From assembly GCA_023396345.1 (NCBI GenBank), contig JAEWWO010000368.1, forward strand, positions 1 to 8,342: a stretch of DNA of 8,342 nt. The letters run 5' to 3'. This DNA comes from Bacteroidota bacterium (GTDB lineage: Bacteria; Bacteroidota; Bacteroidia; Chitinophagales; Chitinophagaceae). Numbering within the stretch: position 1 is the stretch's first letter; every line of letters starts with the position of its first letter. The notes below the pieces were generated by a model. That model was given only the letters and a program-made list of their open reading frames with translations, did no database searches and was not told where the DNA came from. Positions 1 to 5,882 of this stretch are shown in pieces. The position numbers and the translations under genes are program-made.

Positions 1-396
1 GCTTACGATACGGTTCTAAGTGCAGTTTCAAGAAATACAGATGTGGTAATCATTGACACTGCGGGCAGACTGCACAACAAAGTACATTTAATGGATGAAC
101 TGAATAAAATTAAAAGAGTTATTCAGAAAGTTATTCCCGATGCACCGCACGATGTGTTGCTGGTGCTGGATGGCTCAACCGGACAAAATGCACTTGAACA
201 GGCAAAACAATTTTCTTCTGTCACCAACGTAAGTTCCCTTGCGGTAACCAAACTCGACGGCACCGCCAAAGGTGGCGTGATTCTGGCAATTGCACATCAA
301 ATGATGATTCCGGTAAAATTCATAGGTGTGGGAGAAAAAATAGATGATTTATTGATTTTTGATAAACATGAATTTGTAGATAGTTTATTCAAATAA
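1..396 (+). CDS. ftsY: Signal recognition particle receptor FtsY, C-terminal part (5' truncated by window edge)
   Basis: FtsY is the membrane-associated SRP receptor GTPase, which docks ribosome-nascent chain/SRP complexes at the inner membrane. The frame is open from base 1 and encodes the last 131 residues of the NG GTPase domain. Visible motifs, numbered from the window edge, are the G3 motif DTAGRL (19-24), LDGSTGQNA (56-64; many FtsY proteins have DATTGQNA, so the Gly-Ser is a variant), the G4 motif TKLDGTAKGG (83-92), and the closing block with IGVGEKIDDL, which contributes to the nucleotide pocket. The N-terminal half, including the P-loop, lies outside the window. The protein ends FVDSLF-K and then TAA, as expected for the family, so the 3' end is intact. 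GTG at 43 is not a real start because the conserved frame continues upstream. The next gene starts about 43 bases downstream with no terminator seen between, so cotranscription is likely. Confidence 0.97.
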   Translation, partial: AYDTVLSAVSRNTDVVIIDTAGRLHNKVHLMDELNKIKRVIQKVIPDAPHDVLLVLDGSTGQNALEQAKQFSSVTNVSSLAVTKLDGTAKGGVILAIAHQMMIPVKFIGVGEKIDDLLIFDKHEFVDSLFK

Positions 397-439
397 ATTG
401 CACAACTAACTGAAAATAAAAAATTACTAATTGCAGAAT

Positions 440-1546
440 ATGAGAAGACTGCTCATATACTTATTAAGAAAACCTATTCTGTGGATTAGTAACAAAGTTA
501 GCTCGCAACCCGATAAAGACAGAATCTATCATGCGCTAACGAATCTTTTCAATTCAATCTTAACGGAGCAGGGAAAAAATGGTATTGAAATTCCTTTCAA
601 TGCCTATACCGATAAGTTTATTATTTTCTCCGATCAGCACAAAGGCAGGCGCAATGGTGCAGATGATTTTGCTCCTTCCGAAAAAAATTATCTCTCTGCT
701 TTAAAGCATTATAACAAGGAAGGATTTACATTTATAAATTTAGGCGATTGCGAAGAGCTGTGGGAAAATATACCTCTGGCTGTTATTAAAAATAATCAGG
801 AAGTTTTTGAAGCCGAAAAGAGTTTTTTGAAAAGAAATGCTTTTGTAAAAATCTTCGGCAATCATGATTTGTACTGGAACTACGGACCTCTGGCACCTTT
901 GGAACTGGAAATGATTTATGGTCAAAAAATAAAAGTGTACGAGGGTGCTGTATTGTCTACGCAAATGAACGGCAAAACGTTGAATGTGTTCTGCACACAC
1001 GGTCATCAAGGCGATGCAAGAAGCGACGGCAATAAATTCAGTAAGTTTTTTGTAGCCAATATATGGGCACCTTTGCAGGCTTTCTTACGGATTAATCCTA
1101 ATGAACCTTCCAGCAGTATTTACAAGAAAACTATTCACAACCAGATTATGTACGAATGGTCGGCTACCAAAAAAGAAACGGTTTTAATTACCGGACATAC
1201 ACATCAGCCCGTATTTGAATCGCTCACTTATATAGAAAGATTATTCAGAGATATGCAGCGTGCAAGAAAAAATAATGACAATGATTTATTCTCAAATCTG
1301 GATAAAACTACCCGTTCTTTAAAAAGAAATTTCGCTGTGGTGAAAACAGATTTTTTAACCATGCAGCAGGGTTATTTCAATACAGGATGTTGCTGTTTTT
1401 CCGATGGAGATATCACCGGTATTGAAATTTCAGAAGGTTATATTCGCCTGATTAAATGGGAAGATAAAAACAACGAACCTTCGCACCGTATTGTACTGGA
1501 AGAAAAAAAACTGGAAACCCTTATACAGCAGGAGAGTGTGGTGTGA
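440..1546 (+). CDS. Calcineurin-like metallophosphoesterase, substrate unknown
   Basis: A 368-residue protein with the complete metal-binding signature of calcineurin-like phosphoesterases. It has SDQHKG (D65, H67), LGDCEELWE (D103), FGNHDLYW (N141, H142, D143), CTHGHQGD (H187, H189) and TGHTHQP (H253, H255). These residues normally hold a two-metal centre that hydrolyses phosphomonoesters, diesters or pyrophosphates, so the protein is probably catalytic. About 55 residues with a basic and hydrophobic start (RRLLIYLLRKPILWI) precede the domain and could associate with the membrane. I see no clear cleavable signal peptide. I chose ATG at 440. A TTG at 431 is in frame but less likely, and neither has a Shine-Dalgarno site. 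It sits close behind ftsY and probably shares its transcript. It ends with TGA, the only complete gene here to do so. The family is too broad to assign a substrate. It is clearly distinct from the LpxH-type enzyme at 4866-5711. Confidence 0.9.
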   Translation: MRRLLIYLLRKPILWISNKVSSQPDKDRIYHALTNLFNSILTEQGKNGIEIPFNAYTDKFIIFSDQHKGRRNGADDFAPSEKNYLSALKHYNKEGFTFINLGDCEELWENIPLAVIKNNQEVFEAEKSFLKRNAFVKIFGNHDLYWNYGPLAPLELEMIYGQKIKVYEGAVLSTQMNGKTLNVFCTHGHQGDARSDGNKFSKFFVANIWAPLQAFLRINPNEPSSSIYKKTIHNQIMYEWSATKKETVLITGHTHQPVFESLTYIERLFRDMQRARKNNDNDLFSNLDKTTRSLKRNFAVVKTDFLTMQQGYFNTGCCCFSDGDITGIEISEGYIRLIKWEDKNNEPSHRIVLEEKKLETLIQQESVV

Positions 1547-1625
1547 GGAAATTTTTGTTTTCTTTTATTCTATATCTGTAAATTTTTATACATCACTATG
1601 GCATAATATTGGTGCATAAAACTAT

Positions 1626-2168
1626 ATGAAAAATATATTTGTGATTTTTTTAATAGCGTTAGCCGTCGGTTGTAACAACGCTCAAGAGGAAAATTCAGAA
1701 AAAGATTCTGTTATTGTTGATACTACAGCACAGACTGTAACTCCGGATACTATTGTATATTCAGATACTGCAAACAGAGAAAATACCACTCAAAATAATA
1801 GCAGTTTACCCGATATATCCGGTGTACATGATTTTACTTTGCAATGGATAGGATGGGACAGACCCGGAAAAATTCATTTTACAAAAACAGATATTCCTGA
1901 TACATACACAGTGAAAGGAGAGCAGGTCGACCGCAATACAGGCTATATTAAAATGGAAGGTGAGATAAAAATGATATCTCCTTTGGAACTTTCATTTGAC
2001 GGCGTTATAACCATCAACCTGACCGGACCATACGATGAAGGTTTAGAATGTCAGAAAAAAGGACAACAAACTTTTCTGTCTACAAAAAACAGAAAGTACT
2101 GGCGTATGCAAAACATGAACAGCTGCTACAACAATAGTACGGTTGATTATATTGATATTTATTTTTAA
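1626..2168 (+). CDS. Small predicted lipoprotein, uncharacterised conserved family
   Basis: A 180-residue exported protein. Residues 1-16 form a type II signal peptide: MKN, then a hydrophobic stretch, ending in the lipobox AVGC with Cys16 as the lipidation site. A Ser/Thr/Asp/Asn-rich linker follows to about residue 63. The rest is a compact, probably beta-rich domain with LQWIGWDRPG, a central GYIKMEGEI block, two Cys (C in LECQKKG and C in NSCYNN) that could form a disulfide, and the ending NRKYWRMQ...VDYIDIYF. From memory, this C-terminal pattern recurs in unannotated Bacteroidota proteins, but I cannot name a family or function. It follows the metallophosphoesterase after 79 bases. An imperfect -7-like box (TAATATTG, 1604-1611) lies just upstream, so it may have its own promoter. 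It converges on the deacetylase gene across a repeat-filled gap. Confidence 0.85.
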   Translation: MKNIFVIFLIALAVGCNNAQEENSEKDSVIVDTTAQTVTPDTIVYSDTANRENTTQNNSSLPDISGVHDFTLQWIGWDRPGKIHFTKTDIPDTYTVKGEQVDRNTGYIKMEGEIKMISPLELSFDGVITINLTGPYDEGLECQKKGQQTFLSTKNRKYWRMQNMNSCYNNSTVDYIDIYF

Positions 2169-2185
2169 AATCAGTAGTGTCCGAT

Positions 2186-2229
2186 AAAAAAACGAAAGAC
2201 GAAATAATTTAAAATTATTTCGTCTTTCG
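2186..2229 (-). terminator. Strong AT-rich hairpin with minus-strand T-tract
   Basis: Arms 2193-2210 and 2212-2229 are perfect 18-base inverted repeats with essentially no loop in DNA (realistically a TTTAAAA loop in RNA). Seven A's at 2186-2192 read as seven T's on the minus strand immediately after the stem. That is the layout of an intrinsic terminator for transcripts coming from the deacetylase gene (2479-3306, -). On the plus strand no T-run follows, so termination of the lipoprotein gene transcript would be weaker. The stem is GC-poor but long. The gene it would serve ends about 250 bases away, with the hairpin element at 2245-2457 in between. An alternative is that it is part of a mobile-element remnant. 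Confidence 0.6.
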
Positions 2230-2244
2230 ATATAAGATAATTCT

Positions 2245-2457
2245 TATTGAAGTTGTTTACATTTTTTGTATAAAGTGCCGTTAGGCACGAAATGTTAATA
2301 GAATAAAGATACACAAAACGTACAAGCCACGTAGTGGCGACATATTTTAATTGAATGATGACGCACCGTTGGTGCTTGTATGAATTATTGTAATATTTTT
2401 TTCTATTAACATAACGCTCGTAAACGAGCTATGAAGTAAATTTAAATAACTTCAATA
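2245..2457. repeat. REP/MITE-like nested inverted-repeat element with four small hairpins
   Basis: No gene lies in the gap 2169-2478, and most of it is this element. It contains four short perfect hairpins: gtgcc-gtta-ggcac (2275-2288), gccac-gta-gtggc (2326-2338), gcacc-gtt-ggtgc (2363-2375) and gctcg-taaa-cgagc (2416-2429). They are nested symmetrically. The outer arms 2245-2264 and 2438-2457 are inverted repeats of 20 bases with two mismatches, one of them a possible G-U pair. Arms 2292-2303 and 2401-2412 are a perfect 12-base inverted repeat (atgttaatagaa). Arms 2321-2326 and 2375-2380 (tacaag/cttgta) enclose the inner pair. Hairpins 1 and 4, and hairpins 2 and 3, are therefore diverged inverted copies of two unit types. 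Its position between convergent genes is typical of REP/BIME-type elements. I recall similar GTGCCGT-GGCAC and GCCACGTAGTGGC units between genes of Bacteroidota, but I could not search. No transposase is present. Confidence 0.7.
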
Positions 2458-2478
2458 TTTTTGAGCAGGCTTAATGTT

Positions 2479-3306
2479 CTACGACTTAAAAGTACTGTTC
2501 ATTGCTTTCAGCATTCCCTGCGGAGTCCAGCCGTAAGGTACAATCATTCTGCGTACCATTTGCAATGGCATGCTAGAGTCTCTTTTGGTGGAAAGAATAA
2601 AGGACAGTTTCATGTGTTTATCCAGTTCTACGGCAGATTTGTGATCACTGATACCAAAAGGATAGGCGAAATATTCAACAGGTTTTTGGGTGATTTCAGC
2701 TAAATATTTCTGTGGATCTACAATTTGTTTTACCCAGTCAGAGTCGTTGTATTTGGTTACCATGTGATGATCCCAGGTGTGCAAACCTACTGTATGACCT
2801 TTTTGTGCCAGTTCGGCAATTTGTTCTTTGGTCATGTAGTTTTTCTTGTTGTAGGTAATGGTCATAATAAAGAATGCACCACGGTGACCATATTTTTCCA
2901 TCACCGGAGCCGCAATGGTTGAATGTTCTACTCTGGAATCGTCAAACGTAATAACCACAGGCTTTTCGGGCAATGTTTCGTTATATGCCAGATAATTGTA
3001 TAATTGTTCGGGAGAGACAGAAGTATACCCGCTGTCGGAAAGAATTTTCATTTGTGCATCAAACGCGGCAGGGCTTACGGTATATTCATCTTTTCTTCCG
3101 TTTTCAATTCTGTGATAGCAAAGCACGGGCACTTGTTTTTTTGCCATTATTTCTTCCGGCGAGTTCATTTTGCGTTCCTGCACTGCGACTGTATCACCGT
3201 ATGCGCTAACATTCTGCGTTAAGGAGTCGCTCGTTTCTACTTTTGTATCAGTATTGTTACAACTTAAAATAACTGCTAATCCGAAAAAAATAAATATTCT
3301 TTGCAT
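2479..3306 (-). CDS. Polysaccharide deacetylase (NodB/CE4-type) lipoprotein
   Basis: A 275-residue protein whose family removes acetyl groups from N- or O-acetylated polysaccharides such as poly-N-acetylglucosamine, chitin or peptidoglycan, using one metal ion. Residues 1-16 are a lipoprotein signal with lipobox ILSC (Cys16), so it is probably anchored in the envelope. A linker follows to about residue 55. The NodB domain begins at VPVLCYHRI (59-67), a block typical of the PgaB/IcaB-like branch. Motif 1 is TFDDS (120-124; D122 catalytic base, D123 metal ligand; the usual fifth residue is Gly). Motif 2 is HTWDH (H176, H180 metal ligands). Motif 3 is AYPFG (214-218). All key metal residues are present, so it is likely active. 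The substrate cannot be told from sequence. It is transcribed alone, convergent with the lipoprotein gene, with a candidate promoter at 3324-3331 and a candidate terminator at 2186-2229. Confidence 0.9.
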   Translation of the reverse strand: MQRIFIFFGLAVILSCNNTDTKVETSDSLTQNVSAYGDTVAVQERKMNSPEEIMAKKQVPVLCYHRIENGRKDEYTVSPAAFDAQMKILSDSGYTSVSPEQLYNYLAYNETLPEKPVVITFDDSRVEHSTIAAPVMEKYGHRGAFFIMTITYNKKNYMTKEQIAELAQKGHTVGLHTWDHHMVTKYNDSDWVKQIVDPQKYLAEITQKPVEYFAYPFGISDHKSAVELDKHMKLSFILSTKRDSSMPLQMVRRMIVPYGWTPQGMLKAMNSTFKS

Positions 3307-3323
3307 GTTTTGTATTTAAGTTT

Positions 3324-3331
3324 CAAACCTA
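3324..3331 (-). promoter_or_regulatory. Candidate -7 promoter box for the deacetylase gene
   Basis: On the minus strand this reads TAGGTTTG, matching the Bacteroidota consensus TAnnTTTG. It lies 17 bases before the ATG at 3306, which gives a very short leader. No convincing TTTG/TTG -33 box is seen at the expected distance. A 15-base palindrome (tacaaa-atc-tttgta, 3330-3344) overlaps its upstream edge and could be an operator, which is speculative. Confidence 0.45.
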
Positions 3332-3434
3332 CAAAATCTTTGTATTTCTGCCATTATATTTCTGAAACTTTTGTAGATTTTTCGTAAAATATTAATCACT
3401 TATTCGTTTAATAACTTAATATAAAGTAATATTG

Positions 3435-3442
3435 TATATTTG
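3435..3442 (+). promoter_or_regulatory. Candidate -7 promoter box for the CoA-binding protein gene
   Basis: TATATTTG matches TAnnTTTG exactly. It ends 15 bases before the ATG at 3458, so the predicted leader is only about ten bases. No clear -33 TTG is seen at the usual spacing. In this AT-rich region a chance match is possible. Confidence 0.45.
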
Positions 3443-3457
3443 AAAAAATGAATATTT

Positions 3458-3820
3458 ATGAGTAAAAAGACATTGGTAGTAGGAGCATCGAAAAATCCTG
3501 AACGATATTCAAATAAAGCAATCCGTGCGCTACGCAGCAAAGGACATGAAGTACTTGCGTTAGGACTGAAAGAAGCTACTGTGGATGATGTAGATATTTT
3601 TACCGATAAAAAATCTGTCGACGCTTTAGATACCATTACGCTCTATGTAAATCCGTCTAATCAGAAAGATTTATATAAATATTTGTTATCGCTCGATGCT
3701 AAAAGAATAGTCTTTAATCCGGGTACGGAAAATCCTGAATTAGCAAAGTTGGCTTCTGACAAAGGTATTGAAGTTGTGTATGGATGTACGCTGGTTATGT
3801 TGTCGCTTGGTAAGTATTAG
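3458..3820 (+). CDS. CoA-binding domain protein (YccU/CoA_binding_2-like)
   Basis: A 120-residue single-domain Rossmann protein. The nucleotide-binding loop is VGASKNPERYSN (8-19), characteristic of the small CoA_binding_2 family related to the CoA-binding domain of succinyl-CoA synthetase alpha. Further family blocks are KGHEVLALG, the YVNPSNQ segment, RIVFNPGTENPEL and the end GCTLVMLSLGKY. Length and both ends fit the family (about 120-140 residues), so the gene is intact. Members bind CoA in structures, but their physiological role is largely unknown. It has a plausible promoter of its own at 3435-3442. Its last 26 bases overlap, tail to tail, the 3' end of the glycosyltransferase gene on the other strand. 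Confidence 0.9.
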   Translation: MSKKTLVVGASKNPERYSNKAIRALRSKGHEVLALGLKEATVDDVDIFTDKKSVDALDTITLYVNPSNQKDLYKYLLSLDAKRIVFNPGTENPELAKLASDKGIEVVYGCTLVMLSLGKY

Positions 3821-4841
3821 CTTCGGGAAGGCTTATTTGCTGTGGCTTTTCGGATAAGGCAATTTTCATAGCTTTCTCTACAATTGTTTCTGTCGGCAGA
3901 TTATTTGTTTTAAGTGTATATACTTTTTGTTGATTAAGCCATTGATTTACTTCGTTGCCAAAGTTTTCAGTAATCTTGTTGATTATTTTATAACCCATTC
4001 TTGATAATGCTTCTGCATTGCAAAACTGTTCGTATTGTCCTTTGATGGGTATCATCAGTATTTTCTTTTTCATGTAAAGAGCTTCCGCAGGTGTTTCAAA
4101 ACCGGCACTTGTAATGATGCCATGACAATGAATCATACTTTGGTTAAAACCTTCTTTAGAAACGGGTAAGATGGTAATGTTATCCATCGTTTCGCTTGTT
4201 TTGGAAGAGCGTGAAAATATTTCAAACCGAAAATCTTTCATCTTGGAAAAAATACTAACCAGTTCCTGATCGGCATACGAAGGAAGATATACGGTGATAT
4301 ATCCTTTATCTGTAGGCTGTGCATTCCAAATTTCTTTTTTTATTACCGGCGGTAAAATAAAGTTGTCGTAAGGCTGAAAATGTAGTCCCACAGTTTTTGT
4401 GCCGCTTGCATAGTATTTAAGAACAAGTTCGCCAATAAAATCTTTTTTCTTTGGGCGGGGTGTTTTTTTAGAAACAAAACTTGCCTGATGTCCGAAGTGT
4501 AAGGATTCTAACTTCTTTAATCTGCACGCAAGAGAAGTTATGCTTTCATAATCATTGATGATTAAATCATATTTTTCCAAAGGCAGTTGCTTTGCCTCTT
4601 TGATAATATTTGATGAAAATATTTCTTTGGCTGTTTTTAAATAATTGAGTCCGCCGTTTTTGGAATATTTAAAACTAAGCCCTTTGCTGCGGTAAGCAAT
4701 GGGCAAATCAAAATCAAGCGTGCTGTTGTTGCCACTCAGAAAAACATCTACATCGCCATACTTTTTAAGATAGGGCAAAAGTTCCATAGCCCTGCTGATA
4801 TGTCCGTTTCCGGTAGCCTGTACAGCATAAAATATTTTCAT
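3795..4841 (-). CDS. GT-B fold glycosyltransferase family protein
   Basis: A 348-residue protein resembling the glycosyltransferase-like family Glyco_trans_1_3 (GT-B fold, distant relatives of UDP-glycosyl transferases and MurG). The N-terminal Rossmann half opens with IFYAVQATGNGHISRA (3-18), in which the GNGH-xxR loop is the usual acceptor-side glycine motif. The C-terminal half carries TSAGFETPAEAL (244-255) and PIKGQYEQFCNA (265-276), typical of the nucleotide-sugar site and the Gln/Asn-Ala helix. There is no signal peptide or membrane segment, so it is probably cytoplasmic or peripheral on the inner membrane. The gene begins 24 bases after the LpxH-like gene ends on the same strand, so the two form an operon. 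That suggests a lipid-linked or envelope glycoside as product, which is inference. The last residues beyond the conserved domain lie over the end of the CoA-binding gene. Confidence 0.8.
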   Translation of the reverse strand: MKIFYAVQATGNGHISRAMELLPYLKKYGDVDVFLSGNNSTLDFDLPIAYRSKGLSFKYSKNGGLNYLKTAKEIFSSNIIKEAKQLPLEKYDLIINDYESITSLACRLKKLESLHFGHQASFVSKKTPRPKKKDFIGELVLKYYASGTKTVGLHFQPYDNFILPPVIKKEIWNAQPTDKGYITVYLPSYADQELVSIFSKMKDFRFEIFSRSSKTSETMDNITILPVSKEGFNQSMIHCHGIITSAGFETPAEALYMKKKILMIPIKGQYEQFCNAEALSRMGYKIINKITENFGNEVNQWLNQQKVYTLKTNNLPTETIVEKAMKIALSEKPQQISLPEANTYQATT

Positions 4842-4865
4842 CCGGTAGTTTTAAGCTTTAAAAAA

Positions 4866-5711
4866 TTAAGAATGCGAAAATGTATGCATCAGACTTACCT
4901 GTTCTTCAAAGTCAATTCTTTTGTTGCCTGCATATTTTGGTAGTACGGCTCTTTCAAGAATAAAGTCATTATCGTCGTAATAAAATATTTTCCATGCATT
5001 ATTTTCATATTCCAGAGCAGTGAGATTTTCAACCCAGTCGCCTGAATTCAAATACATTACTTTGCCGTTTTCGGTTTCTATTTCTTTTTTTGTAGGTTGA
5101 TGAATATGTCCGCAAACAACATAATCATACCCTTTTTCAATAGCCAGATCTGCAATGGTATCTTCAAAATTGTTTATGAAAGCTACAGCTTTTTTTACAC
5201 TATTCTTTACTTTTTTAGAAAAAGATACTTTTTCCCTTCCTGTAATTTTCAATAAATAATTGATCGCTCTGTTAATCAAAATCAGCATATCATATCCTTT
5301 GCCGCCAAGCTTAGCCAGTATTTTAGCGCTTCCCTGTGTAGTATTGTCAAACACATCGCCATGAAAAATCCACATTTTTTTACCGTCGATATTTATAACG
5401 AATTTATCTGCCAGCACAAGATTGCCCATGGCAAGTTCGCTGTATTTTCTTAAGAACTCATCGTGGTTGCCGGTAAGATAAATAACTTTTGTTCCCAGCG
5501 TAATGAGTTTAAAAACTTCTTTAATCACAGCAAAATGCGATGCCGGAAAATATCTTTTAGAGAATGCCCATCCGTCTATAATGTCGCCGTTTAAAACCAG
5601 CATATCGGGCTGAATGCTTTTTAAATATAATAGTAATTCTGTTGCATGACATCCATAAGTGCCTAAATGTACATCGCTCAAGACCACCAAAGGTAATTTT
5701 CTTCGAGTCAT
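4866..5711 (-). CDS. LpxH-type metallophosphoesterase (UDP-2,3-diacylglucosamine diphosphatase family)
   Basis: A 281-residue calcineurin-like phosphoesterase of the LpxH/COG2908 type. The metal-site motifs are all present: SDVHLGTYGCHA (D13, H15), LNGDIIDGW (D43), TGNHDEFL (N82, H83, D84), IFHGDVFD (H117) and CGHIHQP (H202, H204). Members commonly annotated as UDP-2,3-diacylglucosamine diphosphatase hydrolyse the pyrophosphate of UDP-2,3-diacylglucosamine to give lipid X in lipid A synthesis. This subgroup, with GTYGCHA after the first motif, is common in Bacteroidota and may act on another substrate, so I give no lpxH symbol. A basic segment at 155-175 (KITGREK...KKVKNSVKKA) may form the lid that covers the lipid. 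It is the first gene of a minus-strand pair with the glycosyltransferase. The start ATG fits the family start (MTRRKLPLVVLSD). Confidence 0.85.
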   Translation of the reverse strand: MTRRKLPLVVLSDVHLGTYGCHATELLLYLKSIQPDMLVLNGDIIDGWAFSKRYFPASHFAVIKEVFKLITLGTKVIYLTGNHDEFLRKYSELAMGNLVLADKFVINIDGKKMWIFHGDVFDNTTQGSAKILAKLGGKGYDMLILINRAINYLLKITGREKVSFSKKVKNSVKKAVAFINNFEDTIADLAIEKGYDYVVCGHIHQPTKKEIETENGKVMYLNSGDWVENLTALEYENNAWKIFYYDDNDFILERAVLPKYAGNKRIDFEEQVSLMHTFSHS

Positions 5712-5741
5712 TGTAAGTAAAAGGTTATTTTAATTAGTCAA

Positions 5742-5763
5742 AATTCATGGTTTAATATGAATT
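5742..5763. promoter_or_regulatory. Inverted repeat in the divergent intergenic region (possible operator)
   Basis: Arms aattcat (5742-5748) and atgaatt (5757-5763) are a perfect 7-base inverted repeat with an 8-base spacer. It lies 31 bases upstream of the LpxH-like start, inside the 171-base divergent region 5712-5882. The position suits a regulator site, but such short AT-rich repeats can arise by chance. No TAnnTTTG box was found for the minus-strand operon. Confidence 0.25.
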
Positions 5764-5846
5764 AAATATTAACAATAGGTTACGATTATATTATTTTTTT
5801 GAATATTTTTTAATACCGATAGTAAACTTAATCGATGAAACTTATC

Positions 5847-5854
5847 TAAATTTG
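5847..5854 (+). promoter_or_regulatory. Candidate -7 promoter box for the secreted protein gene
   Basis: TAAATTTG matches the Bacteroidota -7 consensus TAnnTTTG and lies 28 bases before the ATG at 5883, giving a plausible leader of about 20 bases. A good -33 TTG at 17-23 bases upstream is not evident. Confidence 0.5.
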
Positions 5855-5882
5855 TGCGGATTTAATTTTCACCTGTTCTTAC

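Noticed and set aside
740..1009. Minus-strand open frame inside the first metallophosphoesterase
   Set aside because: It is antisense to the metal-binding motifs of a clear gene; its composition is random-looking.
2275..2429. CRISPR array in the hairpin-rich gap
   Set aside because: The four hairpins are different in sequence and arranged as inverted pairs, not as identical direct repeats with unique spacers.
2461..3222. Plus-strand open frames across the deacetylase gene
   Set aside because: They lie opposite a gene with lipobox and full NodB motifs, and their translations show no family features.
3448..3465. Five-codon open frame (ATG at 3448) overlapping the start of the CoA-binding gene, as a possible leader peptide
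   Set aside because: It begins at or very near the predicted transcription start and encodes nothing distinctive; chance is the simplest explanation in AT-rich sequence.
3400..3636. Minus-strand open frame opposite the CoA-binding gene
   Set aside because: It covers the conserved CoA-binding loop on the other strand and has no motif of its own.
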